Below are positions 17,614 through 28,374 of a stretch of DNA of 64,000 bases, in pieces. The notes beneath the pieces are model-generated. The model saw nothing but the letters and a program-made list of their open reading frames with translations, ran no database searches and was not told where the DNA came from. Position 1 is the first letter of the stretch, and every line of letters begins with the position of its first letter. The position numbers were made by a program, and so were the translations under genes. The stretch spans positions 82,385 through 146,384 of the forward strand of contig NZ_UTBZ01000095.1 in assembly GCF_900580865.1 (NCBI RefSeq), given 5' to 3'. The stretch comes from Pseudomonas viridiflava. Lineage in GTDB: Bacteria; Pseudomonadota; Gammaproteobacteria; Pseudomonadales; Pseudomonadaceae.

Positions 17614-18477
17614 ATGCCCGCGCAGATTGAATCGTTCCTCGACCCCGCCTCCTCGACCTACAGCTATGTGGTCTATGAAGCCGACGGCGGGCAATGTGCA
17701 ATCGTCGATCCGGTGCTCGATTACGACGGTGCTGCCGGGCGCACCTGCACCGCCCAGGCCGACAAAATCATCGCCTTCGTTCGCGCCCACAACCTGCAAG
17801 TGCAGTGGCTGCTGGAAACCCACGCCCACGCCGATCACCTGTCTGCCGCGCCGTATCTGCGCCGGGAACTGGGCGGGAAAATCGCCATTGGCGAATCGAT
17901 CAGCAAAGTGCAGAACGTGTTCAAGGCACTGTTCAATCTGGAGCCGGAATTCTGCGTCGATGGCTCGCAGTTCGATCACCTGTTTGCGCCGAACGAGTCA
18001 TTCCGGATCGGCAATCTCAAAGCCACCGCCCTGCATGTGCCCGGGCATACGCCAGCGGACATGGCCTATTTGATCGATGGTGAGCAGATTCTGGTGGGCG
18101 ACACCCTGTTCATGCCGGATGTTGGCACTGCACGTTGCGACTTTCCCGGTGGCAATGCCCACCAATTGTTCAACTCGATTCGCAAACTGCTGGCCTTCCC
18201 CGCCAGCGTGAAACTCTACGTTTGCCACGACTATCCGCCAGAGGGTCGTGAGTCGCAGTGCCAGACCACGGTCGGCGAGCAGCGCAAAAGCAATATTCAT
18301 GTACATGACGGGATCGATGAGGCGGCGTTCGTCGAGATGCGCACAAAGCGTGACGCCGGGTTGGGCATGCCAACGTTGTTGCTGCCGGCGATTCAGGTGA
18401 ATGTGCGGGCGGGGAACCTGCCAGCGGCTGAGGAAAATGGCGTCGTGTATCTGAAGATCCCGATCAACAAGATGTGA
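17614..18477 (+). CDS. blh: Persulfide dioxygenase / beta-lactamase-like hydrolase Blh
   Basis: This 287-residue metallo-beta-lactamase-fold protein is of the ETHE1/persulfide dioxygenase class. H70-A-H72-A-D74-H75, HVPGHTPADM and VGDTLFMPDVGTARCDFPGG carry the iron ligands and the class signature; YVCHDYPP follows. It oxidises glutathione persulfide made from SQR sulfane sulfur to sulfite. The ATG at 17614 was chosen over an upstream TTG at 17596. It is divergent from bigR, as in other BigR loci. Confidence 0.9.
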   Translation: MPAQIESFLDPASSTYSYVVYEADGGQCAIVDPVLDYDGAAGRTCTAQADKIIAFVRAHNLQVQWLLETHAHADHLSAAPYLRRELGGKIAIGESISKVQNVFKALFNLEPEFCVDGSQFDHLFAPNESFRIGNLKATALHVPGHTPADMAYLIDGEQILVGDTLFMPDVGTARCDFPGGNAHQLFNSIRKLLAFPASVKLYVCHDYPPEGRESQCQTTVGEQRKSNIHVHDGIDEAAFVEMRTKRDAGLGMPTLLLPAIQVNVRAGNLPAAEENGVVYLKIPINKM

Positions 18478-18679
18478 GTTGAGCTGCCCCGTCGTTTTTT
18501 TCGCTCCCTCAACGAAAGAACCGCTCCAGGTCGTTCCCTAGCCAAAATGCCACTACCGTGTAATATCCGGAAACCTAAACCGTTCCGGTAGACACCTTGC
18601 GACTTAATCACGCGGGTGAGTAATAACACGGACATCGCCGAAGCCAGACTTCGTCGAGAAGACCTTTTGCAGGGACACC
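18478..18679. other. 202-base gap before the helicase gene
   Basis: I see no gene or repeat here. The end contains GCAGGGACACC, a ribosome site for the helicase. No convincing promoter pair stood out. Confidence 0.5.
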
Positions 18680-21208
18680 ATGAGTCAAACTTCTCCACAC
18701 GGGCAACCCCCTGAGCTGCAAACTGAAACATTCAATCGCGACCTCGCGATTCCCCGACGCGCAATCGCCTACCTGTTGTCCAAGGCCCTTAAGGCACTCA
18801 AAGCCATTGACGGGCGTTCTTTCCTCAAGGGTAAAGACGAAGGAATCAAACTGGGCAATGACACAGGCTTGTTTGCCGGAAAGAAGCTTGGCTACGCAGA
18901 CGGGTATGCAAAGGGGCGCGCCGTTCTAGAAATCAATGACCTGCGCTCTGCCGCATCATTGCCGGGAGAAGATCACTGCCTCTTTGACAATGAACTCATG
19001 CCCATCACCGATGATATCAAGCAGAAAATGCGTGACGAGGTGTGGGAAAAACTTGATAAGAAAGAACAACCGAGCGATCAGCAGTGGGCGATGATTTTCG
19101 CCGACGCCACCTGTACATCAGTGATTGCTGGCGCGGGTTCCGGCAAGTCCACGACACTGGCCTTGCGTGTCGTACTTAAACACTTTCACCTGGGCATACC
19201 CCTTCATCACATGCAGGTGACTACGTTCACCACTGAGTCTAAAAAAGACTTGCAGAAAAAGATGGTGAACATCTTCAAATTGTGGGGCAAAGAACTGAGC
19301 GAGGATCAAACCAGGAGTCTGGTGCGCACCTTCCACAGCAAGGTATTCGGCTTTATGAAAGCCTTCTCGGATGCGCCTATCGACTACTTCGATTTTCTAG
19401 GCGCAAAAAAATCGAGTGACGATGAGGGCGAACTGGAAAACCCCTTCTCGTCAAAAATCACAACTGAGCAGGGAGGCGTACTTTCCAAGGTGTTCAACAC
19501 GCTGTATGAAAAGGACGCAGCATTCAAAAAGCATATTCTGGACCTTTACAAATCTATCGTCTTCGTCGCACCTGATCCGATATCGGAGCGTATGCAGAAA
19601 GCAAAAAGCTACATCATTGGCAAGATGTCAGAAAGCGATGAAGCCGTCTGCGATGAGATTGAAGCAGCGTGGATTGAATTGGGTCTGTGGCCGATTGCGG
19701 GTGTAAGTGAGCGCCGCACCTTTAACATCGAGGGTAAAACATTCATAGCCAATGGTTATCTGGCAGAGCACGACACGTTAGTTATCCTTGGCTGGCCAGA
19801 TACAAAAAATCAGGCGGCGGAGATTCCCACGCGCGAAGGCCAATCAGTCAATCTTGAGCGGGAGAGCTGGAGTCGCCAAGCAATGATTGGTGAGTGTTAT
19901 CGTGGAAAAAAATACATTCTCGTCAATAACGTAATGGCTGCGCAGACTTTGATCGGCAATGCCGAACACATGATTATTCAGGATGCCGGTTTCGATTATC
20001 ACTTGCCGGGCACGACTATCAAGGAAACGAAGCTGACCGAGGTGTTCTTTGCCGAAGGCAACTACATTGAGAACCTGGGTTTGGACGTCGTTCAGGCGAT
20101 AGGTTCACTGGAATTTACCCCGGGCGATCCACGCCAGCCGTTCTACCTGGCCTTGCAGATCTATTGGCGCGGCTTTCATGACTATCTGGAAAGTATGTCG
20201 CCCAAAAAGCTCATCACGTTCAATAAAGCATTCGCACTGTTCGGTGAGCATAATCCTGAAAATATAAAGCGCATTCCAACGGCCGAGCTGGACGGCATGC
20301 GGCACCTCATGATTGATGAGTTCCAGGATGTCTCCGGCTTGAACATTTCCTGGGTACGGCAATGCTGCAAAGAGATCCGTACGCGTAATCAAGGCCTGCC
20401 TGGATTGGGCAACAGCCTGATGGCCGTCGGCGACGACTGGCAAAGCATCTATGGCTGGCGCGGCAGTTCCCCCCAATATCTGATGGACTTCCACGAGCAT
20501 TTCCACGCTCATACGTGCAACACGCTGTACATGCAAAACAACTACCGTTCGCACCAGACAATCATTGATGCTGCCGAACAAATTGTCCGTCCAACCACGA
20601 CCGACAGAGCCAAGCACGGGATTGCAGCGAACGAAAAGGTCATGAATGACAAGACGCCCGTACACCTGCACTACGTGGCCAAGGATAAAAAAATTAACGA
20701 CCCGGACGAAACGATTCTACGACTCGTCAGAGAAGCCTATGACAACGGTCACAGCATACTGATGGTGTTTCGCGTTCGCGATGTTGAGAAAGCATACAAA
20801 AACGCCCTCCGAGGTTTATTGAACGACGCACAAAAAAAACAGCGCAATGTCAAACTGATGACCTTTCACAAGTCCAAAGGATTGCAGGCGCAATCTGTTT
20901 TTGTTATCGGTGATTGTTTCTACAAACCGACGAAATCCAAACGCAACGACATATACAGCCTGACTAACCTGGGCGATAAATCGCCAGCGCCTTATGACAA
21001 AGCTCAATCGGATGAGGCACTGCGTTTAGCTTACGTAGGTATTACACGAGCCGAACTCAGATGTCATTGGCTGGTTGATCGAGAGATCACCGCGACGACC
21101 AAACAAAGCGGAACCAATGCATCCGGTTATGCCAATCTTAAATCCGGATGCTACAAAAAGTGGACTCATCAGGAAATATCCGGAGTTTCAGCTGTTTCGC
21201 CGCAATAG
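18680..21208 (+). CDS. UvrD/Rep-type SF1 helicase with N-terminal GX3 repeat
   Basis: This 842-residue ATP-dependent 3'-5' type helicase carries GAGSGKS 151-157 (motif I), DEFQD 546-550 (II), GDDWQSIYGWRG 584-595 (III), NYRS 621-624 (IV), MTFHKSKGLQA (V) and VGITRAE 786-792 (VI). Residues 51-79 form a ladder of eight glycines spaced exactly four apart (GKDEGIKLGNDTGLFAGKKL...). The span between motifs Ia and II is about 350 residues, much longer than in UvrD, and I recognise no domain in it. The gene stands alone and is visibly AT-richer than its neighbours, suggesting transfer. A DNA repair or defence role is possible but not shown. Confidence 0.88.
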   Translation: MSQTSPHGQPPELQTETFNRDLAIPRRAIAYLLSKALKALKAIDGRSFLKGKDEGIKLGNDTGLFAGKKLGYADGYAKGRAVLEINDLRSAASLPGEDHCLFDNELMPITDDIKQKMRDEVWEKLDKKEQPSDQQWAMIFADATCTSVIAGAGSGKSTTLALRVVLKHFHLGIPLHHMQVTTFTTESKKDLQKKMVNIFKLWGKELSEDQTRSLVRTFHSKVFGFMKAFSDAPIDYFDFLGAKKSSDDEGELENPFSSKITTEQGGVLSKVFNTLYEKDAAFKKHILDLYKSIVFVAPDPISERMQKAKSYIIGKMSESDEAVCDEIEAAWIELGLWPIAGVSERRTFNIEGKTFIANGYLAEHDTLVILGWPDTKNQAAEIPTREGQSVNLERESWSRQAMIGECYRGKKYILVNNVMAAQTLIGNAEHMIIQDAGFDYHLPGTTIKETKLTEVFFAEGNYIENLGLDVVQAIGSLEFTPGDPRQPFYLALQIYWRGFHDYLESMSPKKLITFNKAFALFGEHNPENIKRIPTAELDGMRHLMIDEFQDVSGLNISWVRQCCKEIRTRNQGLPGLGNSLMAVGDDWQSIYGWRGSSPQYLMDFHEHFHAHTCNTLYMQNNYRSHQTIIDAAEQIVRPTTTDRAKHGIAANEKVMNDKTPVHLHYVAKDKKINDPDETILRLVREAYDNGHSILMVFRVRDVEKAYKNALRGLLNDAQKKQRNVKLMTFHKSKGLQAQSVFVIGDCFYKPTKSKRNDIYSLTNLGDKSPAPYDKAQSDEALRLAYVGITRAELRCHWLVDREITATTKQSGTNASGYANLKSGCYKKWTHQEISGVSAVSPQ

Positions 21209-21234
21209 GTATTTATCCAGAGACGGCGAAAGCA

Positions 21235-21723
21235 CTACGTGCCCAACGTCAAACCATTGGCCGGCAGCGGCAGTGCCGTTTTGTATCGCACCTGCTTCAG
21301 CGCAAAGCTTGAGCGAATGTTCGCCACACCGGGAACCTTTGTAAGGAAGTCCATCATGAAGCGTTCGAGCGACTGAATGGTCGGCACCAGTACCCGGATC
21401 AGGTAGTCCGGATCTCCGGCCATCAGGTAGCACTCCATCACCTCCGGGCGATCGGAAATCGCTTCCTCGAAATGCTGCAGCGCCTCCTCGACCTGCTTCT
21501 CGAGGCTGACGTGGATGAATACGTTCACGTGCAGCCCCAGCAGGTCGGCATCCAGCAGCGTCACCTGCTCGCGAATCAGGCCTAATTCTTCCATTGCCTT
21601 GACCCGGTTAAAGCACGGCGTCGGCGACAGATTCACCGAGCGTGCGAGGTCGGCGTTAGTGATGCGCGCATTCTCCTGAAGGCTGTTGAGAATGCCGATG
21701 TCGGTACGGTCCAGTTTGCGCAT
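21235..21723 (-). CDS. bkdR: Lrp-family regulator of the bkd operon, BkdR
   Basis: This 162-residue Lrp/AsnC protein has an N-terminal helix-turn-helix (about residues 5-50, [20 protein letters not shown]) and a C-terminal RAM ligand domain ([12 protein letters not shown]). It is transcribed away from bkdA1, the arrangement known in P. putida, where BkdR activates the operon in response to branched-chain amino acids. Length matches P. putida BkdR (161). Confidence 0.93.
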   Translation of the reverse strand: MRKLDRTDIGILNSLQENARITNADLARSVNLSPTPCFNRVKAMEELGLIREQVTLLDADLLGLHVNVFIHVSLEKQVEEALQHFEEAISDRPEVMECYLMAGDPDYLIRVLVPTIQSLERFMMDFLTKVPGVANIRSSFALKQVRYKTALPLPANGLTLGT

Positions 21724-21844
21724 GAGACAAAACCACCTGTTTTTTATGTTTATGCAGAATTTCTATCTGCAAATCGTCTCCAGCGCAACGAAACAGAGAT
21801 AAATATTCTTCTTGCCCGGGCCTATGATTGTTGTAGGACAAGAT

Positions 21845-21860
21845 TTCTTCTACCGAAGAA
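21845..21860. promoter_or_regulatory. Short palindrome in the bkdR-bkdA1 gap
   Basis: TTCTTCTACCGAAGAA has perfect six-base arms, 49 bases before bkdA1. The 185-base divergent gap should hold the BkdR binding region; this is the clearest symmetric site in it. Confidence 0.35.
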
Positions 21861-21863
21861 TGA

Positions 21864-23144
<1,281 letters not shown>

Positions 23145-23145
23145 C

Positions 23146-24204
23146 ATGAACGATCACAACAACAATATTCAGTTGGAAACCGCCATGACCACGACCACCA
23201 TGACCATGATCCAGGCCCTGCGCTCGGCCATGGATGTGATGCTTGAGCGTGATGACAATGTCGTCGTGTTCGGTCAGGACGTCGGCTACTTCGGCGGCGT
23301 GTTCCGTTGCACCGAAGGCCTGCAGACCAAGTACGGCACCTCCCGCGTATTCGATGCACCGATCTCGGAAAGCGGCATCGTCGGCGTGGCCGTCGGCATG
23401 GGCGCCTACGGTTTGCGTCCGGTCGCCGAGATTCAGTTCGCCGACTACGTCTACCCCGCTTCCGACCAGATCATTTCCGAAGCGGCGCGCCTGCGTTATC
23501 GCTCGGCAGGCGAGTTCACCGCGCCGATGACCCTACGCATGCCTTGCGGCGGCGGCATCTACGGCGGCCAGACCCACAGCCAGAGCATCGAGGCGATGTT
23601 CACTCAGGTTTGCGGTCTGCGCACCGTCATGCCCTCCAACCCGTATGACGCCAAAGGCTTGCTGATCGCCTCCATCGAAAACGATGACCCGGTGATCTTC
23701 CTTGAGCCGAAACGCCTGTACAACGGCCCGTTCGACGGCCACCACGATCGCCCGGTAACGCCGTGGTCGAAACACCCGCAAGCCCAGGTGCCGGACGGTT
23801 ACTACACCGTGCCGCTGGACGTCGCCGCGATCACCCGTCCGGGCAAGGACGTGACCGTGTTGACCTACGGCACCACCGTGTACGTGTCGCAAGTCGCGGC
23901 CGAAGAATCCGGCGTGGATGCCGAAGTTATCGACCTGCGCAGCCTGTGGCCGCTGGACCTGGACACCATCGTCAAGTCGGTGAAGAAAACCGGCCGCTGC
24001 GTGGTGGTTCACGAAGCCACCCGCACTTGCGGTTTCGGCGCCGAACTGGTGTCGCTTGTGCAAGAGCATTGCTTCCATCACCTGGAAGCGCCGATCGAAC
24101 GCGTCACCGGTTGGGACACCCCTTACCCGCACGCGCAAGAGTGGGCGTATTTCCCAGGGCCGTCCCGAGTGGGCGCAGCGCTGAAACGGGTTATGGAGGT
24201 CTGA
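23146..24204 (+). CDS. bkdA2: Branched-chain 2-oxoacid dehydrogenase E1 beta
   Basis: This 352-residue transketolase-like beta subunit starts MNDHNNNIQLETAM, as in P. putida BkdA2. GQDVGYFGGVFRCTEGLQ and RMPCGGGIYGGQTHSQS are family signatures, and the C-terminal transketolase domain ends at VGAALKRVMEV. It pairs with BkdA1 in the E1 heterotetramer. The stop codon directly abuts the bkdB start. Confidence 0.96.
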   Translation: MNDHNNNIQLETAMTTTTMTMIQALRSAMDVMLERDDNVVVFGQDVGYFGGVFRCTEGLQTKYGTSRVFDAPISESGIVGVAVGMGAYGLRPVAEIQFADYVYPASDQIISEAARLRYRSAGEFTAPMTLRMPCGGGIYGGQTHSQSIEAMFTQVCGLRTVMPSNPYDAKGLLIASIENDDPVIFLEPKRLYNGPFDGHHDRPVTPWSKHPQAQVPDGYYTVPLDVAAITRPGKDVTVLTYGTTVYVSQVAAEESGVDAEVIDLRSLWPLDLDTIVKSVKKTGRCVVVHEATRTCGFGAELVSLVQEHCFHHLEAPIERVTGWDTPYPHAQEWAYFPGPSRVGAALKRVMEV

Positions 24205-25476
24205 ATGGGCACGCACGTTATCAAGATGCCGGACATCGGCGAAGGCATCGCAGAAGTAGAACTGTCGCAGTGGCACGTCAAGGTTGGCGATCTGGTGGTT
24301 GAAGACCAGGTGCTGGCGGACGTGATGACCGACAAGGCGATGGTCGATATTCCCTCGCCGGTCCACGGCAAGGTGATCGCCCTTGGTGGTCAGCCGGGGG
24401 AAGTGATGGCGGTTGGCAGTGTGCTGATCAGCATTGAGGTTGAAGGTGCCGGTAACTTGAAAGAGTCCGCCGCACCTGCGCCTGTTAAAGAAGCACCGGT
24501 TGCGCCGAAAGTTGAGGCCGTTGTTGAGAGCAAACCTGCTCCAGCCGCCCCGCGTCCGGCTGCCGTTTGCCAAGGCCCGATGGTTGCTCGCGAAGCAGAC
24601 GAACGCCCTCTCGCCTCCCCGGCCGTGCGCAAACATGCGCTTGATCTGGGGATTCAATTGCGTCTGGTGCGCGGTTCCGGCCCGGCCGGTCGTGTGTTGC
24701 ACGAAGACCTCGAGGCCTATCTGGCGCAAGGTCAGTCAAATGCTTCGGCGCCGGTTGCCGCTGCTTACGCACAGCGTAACGACGAAGAACAGATCCAAGT
24801 GATCGGCATGCGCCGCAAGATCGCCCAGCGCATGCAGGACGCCACTCAGCGTGCCGCTCATTTCAGCTACGTCGAAGAAATCGACGTCACCGCGATTGAA
24901 GAACTGCGCGCGCATCTCAACGAAAAACATGGCGCCAGCCGTGGCAAGTTGACCTTGCTGCCATTCCTCGTCCGCGCGCTGGTCGTCGCCCTGCGCGACT
25001 TCCCGCAGATGAACGCCCGTTACGACGACGAAGCCCAAGTCATCACCCGCCTCGGCGCGGTGCATGTCGGCGTCGCCACGCAAAGCGATGTTGGCCTGAT
25101 GGTGCCGGTGGTGCGTCACGCCGAAACGCGCAGCCTGTGGGACAGCGCCACAGAAATCTCGCGTTTGGCCAACGCCGCGCGTAACGGCAAGGCCAGCCGC
25201 GATGAATTGTCCGGCTCGACCATCACCCTGACCAGCCTCGGCGCGCTGGGCGGCATCGTCAGTACGCCAGTGCTGAACCTGCCGGAAGTGGCGATCGTCG
25301 GCGTGAACAAAATCGTCGAACGGCCGATGGTCGTCAAAGGCCAGGTGGTGATCCGCAAGATGATGAACCTCTCCAGCTCGTTCGATCACCGCGTGGTGGA
25401 CGGCATGGACGCGGCACTCTTCATCCAGGCCATTCGTGGCTTGATCGAACAACCCGCCACTTTGTTTGTGGAGTAA
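24205..25476 (+). CDS. bkdB: Branched-chain 2-oxoacid dehydrogenase E2 (dihydrolipoyl transacylase)
   Basis: This 423-residue core protein has a lipoyl domain with the lipoylated lysine in [13 protein letters not shown], an Ala/Pro/Val-rich linker (about 85-130), a peripheral subunit-binding domain ([20 protein letters not shown]) and a catalytic domain ending [13 protein letters not shown] with the active-site histidine. It transfers the acyl group to CoA. One lipoyl domain, as in Pseudomonas. Confidence 0.96.
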   Translation: MGTHVIKMPDIGEGIAEVELSQWHVKVGDLVVEDQVLADVMTDKAMVDIPSPVHGKVIALGGQPGEVMAVGSVLISIEVEGAGNLKESAAPAPVKEAPVAPKVEAVVESKPAPAAPRPAAVCQGPMVAREADERPLASPAVRKHALDLGIQLRLVRGSGPAGRVLHEDLEAYLAQGQSNASAPVAAAYAQRNDEEQIQVIGMRRKIAQRMQDATQRAAHFSYVEEIDVTAIEELRAHLNEKHGASRGKLTLLPFLVRALVVALRDFPQMNARYDDEAQVITRLGAVHVGVATQSDVGLMVPVVRHAETRSLWDSATEISRLANAARNGKASRDELSGSTITLTSLGALGGIVSTPVLNLPEVAIVGVNKIVERPMVVKGQVVIRKMMNLSSSFDHRVVDGMDAALFIQAIRGLIEQPATLFVE

Positions 25477-25483
25477 GGCGCGC

Positions 25484-26857
25484 ATGCAATCTCTGAACAC
25501 AACGCTGCTGATCATCGGCGGCGGCCCTGGCGGTTATGTAACCGCGATCCGCGCCGGGCAACTGGGCATCCCGACGATTCTGGTCGAAGGTCAATCGTTG
25601 GGCGGCACCTGCCTGAACATCGGCTGTATTCCGTCGAAAGCGCTGATTCATGTGGCTGAGCAGTTTCACCAGACCCAGCACCACAGCCAGCATTCGGCGC
25701 TGGGCATCAGCGTTGCCGCGCCGAGCCTCGACATCACTAAAAGCGTCGAGTGGAAGGACGGCATCGTTGATCGCCTGACCACAGGCGTCGCTGCCTTGCT
25801 GAAAAAGAACAAGGTTCAGGTCATCAATGGCTGGGCCAAAGTCATCGACGGCAAAACCGTTGACGTTGGCGACACGCGCATCCAGTGCGAGCACCTGGTG
25901 CTGGCCACCGGTTCGACCAGCGTCAATCTGCCGATCCTGCCAATTGGCGGGCCGATCATCTCTTCCACCGAAGCACAGGCGCCGAAATCCGTGCCAAAAC
26001 GTCTGGTGGTGGTGGGCGGTGGTTACATTGGTCTGGAACTGGGCATTGCTTATCGCAAGCTTGGTGCTGAAGTCAGTGTGGTCGAGGCGCAGGATCGCAT
26101 CCTGCCGGCCTACGATGCTGAACTGACGCAACCGGTGCATGACGCGCTGAAGCAACTGGGCGTGAAGCTGTATCTGAAGCACAGCGTGCTGGGCTTCGAT
26201 GGCACCTTGCAGGTGCGCGATCCGGAAGGCGAAACCCTGAATCTGGAAACCGATCAGGTGCTGGTCGCCGTTGGTCGCAAACCGAATACGCAGGGCTGGA
26301 ATCTGGAAGCGCTGAATCTGGACATGAACGGTTCGGCGATCAAGGTCGACAGCCGCTGCCAGACCAGCATGCGCAACGTCTACGCGATTGGCGATCTGAG
26401 CGGCGAACCGATGCTGGCCCACCGCGCCATGGCTCAGGGCGAAATGGTTGCCGAGTTGATCAGCGGCAAGAGCCGCGAGTTCAACCCGACGGCCATTGCT
26501 GCGGTGTGCTTCACCGACCCGGAACTGGTGGTCGTCGGCAAGACCCCGGACGAAGCAAAAGCTGCGGGACTGGACTGCATCGTTTCCAGTTTCCCGTTCG
26601 CCGCCAATGGCCGGGCGATGACGCTGGAGTCGAAAAGCGGCTTCGTGCGTGTGGTCGCTCGTCGGGATAATCATGTGATTGTCGGCTGGCAAGCAGTGGG
26701 CGTTGGCGTGTCGGAGTTGTCGACGGCGTTCGCGCAAAGCCTGGAAATGGGTGCGCGGCTGGAAGACATCGGCGGCACCATCCATGCGCATCCGACTTTG
26801 GGTGAAGCGGTGCAGGAGGCAGCGTTGCGTGCCCTTGGCCATGCACTCCACCTGTGA
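25484..26857 (+). CDS. lpdV: Dihydrolipoyl dehydrogenase of the branched-chain complex, LPD-Val
   Basis: This 457-residue E3 flavoenzyme reoxidises the lipoyl group of BkdB with NAD+. GGGPGGYV is the FAD loop, [13 protein letters not shown] the redox disulfide, [10 protein letters not shown] the NAD loop, and [14 protein letters not shown] the C-terminal dimer interface with the catalytic histidine. I start at the ATG at 25484, with GGAG overlapping the bkdB end, rather than the GTG at 25466 that would overlap bkdB. Confidence 0.95.
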   Translation: MQSLNTTLLIIGGGPGGYVTAIRAGQLGIPTILVEGQSLGGTCLNIGCIPSKALIHVAEQFHQTQHHSQHSALGISVAAPSLDITKSVEWKDGIVDRLTTGVAALLKKNKVQVINGWAKVIDGKTVDVGDTRIQCEHLVLATGSTSVNLPILPIGGPIISSTEAQAPKSVPKRLVVVGGGYIGLELGIAYRKLGAEVSVVEAQDRILPAYDAELTQPVHDALKQLGVKLYLKHSVLGFDGTLQVRDPEGETLNLETDQVLVAVGRKPNTQGWNLEALNLDMNGSAIKVDSRCQTSMRNVYAIGDLSGEPMLAHRAMAQGEMVAELISGKSREFNPTAIAAVCFTDPELVVVGKTPDEAKAAGLDCIVSSFPFAANGRAMTLESKSGFVRVVARRDNHVIVGWQAVGVGVSELSTAFAQSLEMGARLEDIGGTIHAHPTLGEAVQEAALRALGHALHL

Positions 26858-26881
26858 GTGATGGTGGCAATGATGGCCCCA

Positions 26882-26946
26882 TCGCGAGCAGGCTCACTCC
26901 TACATTTTGGAATGCATTCCCTTGTGGGAGCGAGCCTGCTCGCGAA
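26882..26946. repeat. REPIN (GCTCGC family), short form
   Basis: TCGCGAGCAGGCTCACTCCT and GTGGGAGCGAGCCTGCTCGC inverted with a short centre, directly downstream of lpdV. The left arm carries the ACTCCTAC variant. Confidence 0.8.
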
Positions 26947-27090
26947 TTCTTGAGGGCAACACGATTTATCTGTCTGTCATCCGATAGTCCGGGCTGCGAA
27001 ACCGCTCAAGAATGAAGTATTGTTGTGCCCATCCAAAAAACGTCAGAAGCCTTGAACCGTTTCGACGGTTGTTCAGTGATAGAGGGTGTC

Positions 27091-28110
27091 ATGGGTAACG
27101 AAAGCATCAATTGGGACAAGCTGGGTTTTGACTACATCAAGACCGACAAACGCTATCTGTCGTACTTTCGCGATGGCGAGTGGGACAAAGGCACCCTGAC
27201 CGAAGATAACGTGCTGCACATCAGCGAAGGCTCGACGGCCCTTCACTATGGCCAGCAGTGCTTCGAAGGCATGAAGGCCTATCGTTGCAAGGACGGCTCG
27301 ATCAACCTGTTCCGCCCGGACCAGAACGCCCTGCGCATGCAACGCAGCTGCGCGCGTCTGCTGATGCCGACGGTCGACACCGAGCAGTTCATCGAAGCCT
27401 GTAAAGAAGTGGTTCGTGCCAACGAGCGCTTCATTCCGCCCTACGGCACCGGCGGCGCGCTGTACCTGCGTCCGTTCGTGATCGGCGTGGGCGACAACAT
27501 CGGCGTGCGCACTGCACCCGAGTTCATCTTTTCGATCTTCTGCATCCCGGTCGGCGCCTACTTCAAGGGCGGCCTGACCCCGCACAACTTCCAGATCTCC
27601 AGCTACGACCGCGCTGCCCCACAAGGCACCGGCGCAGCCAAGGTCGGCGGCAACTACGCCGCCAGCCTGATGCCGGGCTCGAAAGCGAAGAAAGCCAACT
27701 TTGCCGACGCGATCTACCTGGATCCGATGACCCACACCAAGATCGAGGAAGTCGGCTCGGCCAACTTCTTCGGGATCACCCACGACAACAAGTTCATCAC
27801 GCCGAACTCGCCGTCGGTTCTGCCAGGCATCACCCGCCTGTCGCTGATCGAACTGGCGAAATCGCGTCTGGGCCTGGAAGTGGTTGAAGGCGACGTGCTG
27901 ATCGACAAACTGTCGGACTTCAAGGAAGCCGGCGCTTGCGGTACGGCTGCGGTGATCACCCCGATCGGTGGCATCAGTTACAACGACCATCTGCATGTGT
28001 TCCACAGCGAGACCGAAGTGGGTCCTGTGACCCAGAAGCTCTACAAAGAGCTGACGGGCGTACAGACCGGCGACATCGAAGCGCCAGCGGGCTGGATCGT
28101 CAAGGTTTGA
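27091..28110 (+). CDS. ilvE: Branched-chain amino-acid aminotransferase (long, type II)
   Basis: This 339-residue fold-type IV PLP enzyme has its PLP lysine at K184 (AAKVGGNYAAS), with EVGSANFFG and GACGTAAVITPIG as further BCAT signatures. It interconverts branched-chain amino acids and their keto acids, supplying substrate to the adjacent bkd complex. The ATG at 27091 has AGAGGG upstream; an earlier in-frame start at 27025 lacks a ribosome site. It is longer than the ~307-residue biosynthetic IlvE and resembles the YwaA/eukaryotic type. Confidence 0.93.
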   Translation: MGNESINWDKLGFDYIKTDKRYLSYFRDGEWDKGTLTEDNVLHISEGSTALHYGQQCFEGMKAYRCKDGSINLFRPDQNALRMQRSCARLLMPTVDTEQFIEACKEVVRANERFIPPYGTGGALYLRPFVIGVGDNIGVRTAPEFIFSIFCIPVGAYFKGGLTPHNFQISSYDRAAPQGTGAAKVGGNYAASLMPGSKAKKANFADAIYLDPMTHTKIEEVGSANFFGITHDNKFITPNSPSVLPGITRLSLIELAKSRLGLEVVEGDVLIDKLSDFKEAGACGTAAVITPIGGISYNDHLHVFHSETEVGPVTQKLYKELTGVQTGDIEAPAGWIVKV

Positions 28111-28130
28111 TCTGACGGGTGTTGATGTAG

Positions 28131-28169
28131 AAAAGCCCTCCACCGAGTGATTGGTGGGGGGCTTTTTTT
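28131..28169 (+). terminator. Rho-independent terminator of ilvE
   Basis: AAAAGCCCTCCACC, an eight-base loop, then GGTGGGGGGCTTTTTTT: a GC-rich stem followed by seven T, 20 bases after the ilvE stop. Confidence 0.93.
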
Positions 28170-28212
28170 ATGGCGTTTGGCGGGGATTGTTGTGTAGGGC
28201 TTGAGATCTTTT

Positions 28213-28374
28213 CCCCCTCACCCCAGCCCTCTCCCCCAGGGGGGCGAGGGGGAAAGGGAGCCGATCTATGTTGTTCTCCAAACTGAAGTTCGACGCGAAC
28301 TTTCAGGTCGATGGAGCAAGTCCGAACACCTCGGTCAGTCCCCTCTCCCTCTGGGAGAGGGTTAGGGTGAGGGG
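28213..28374. repeat. Composite CCCTCACCC...GGGTGAGGG element, copy 2
   Basis: The ends CCCCCTCACCCCAGCCCTCT and GAGAGGGTTAGGGTGAGGGG are inverted. Inside, GGGAGCCGATC and ACACCTCGGTCAGTCCCC are shared with the 46.9 kb copy on the opposite strand. Its right end forms the stop codon and last residues of the convergent gene (28362). Confidence 0.78.
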
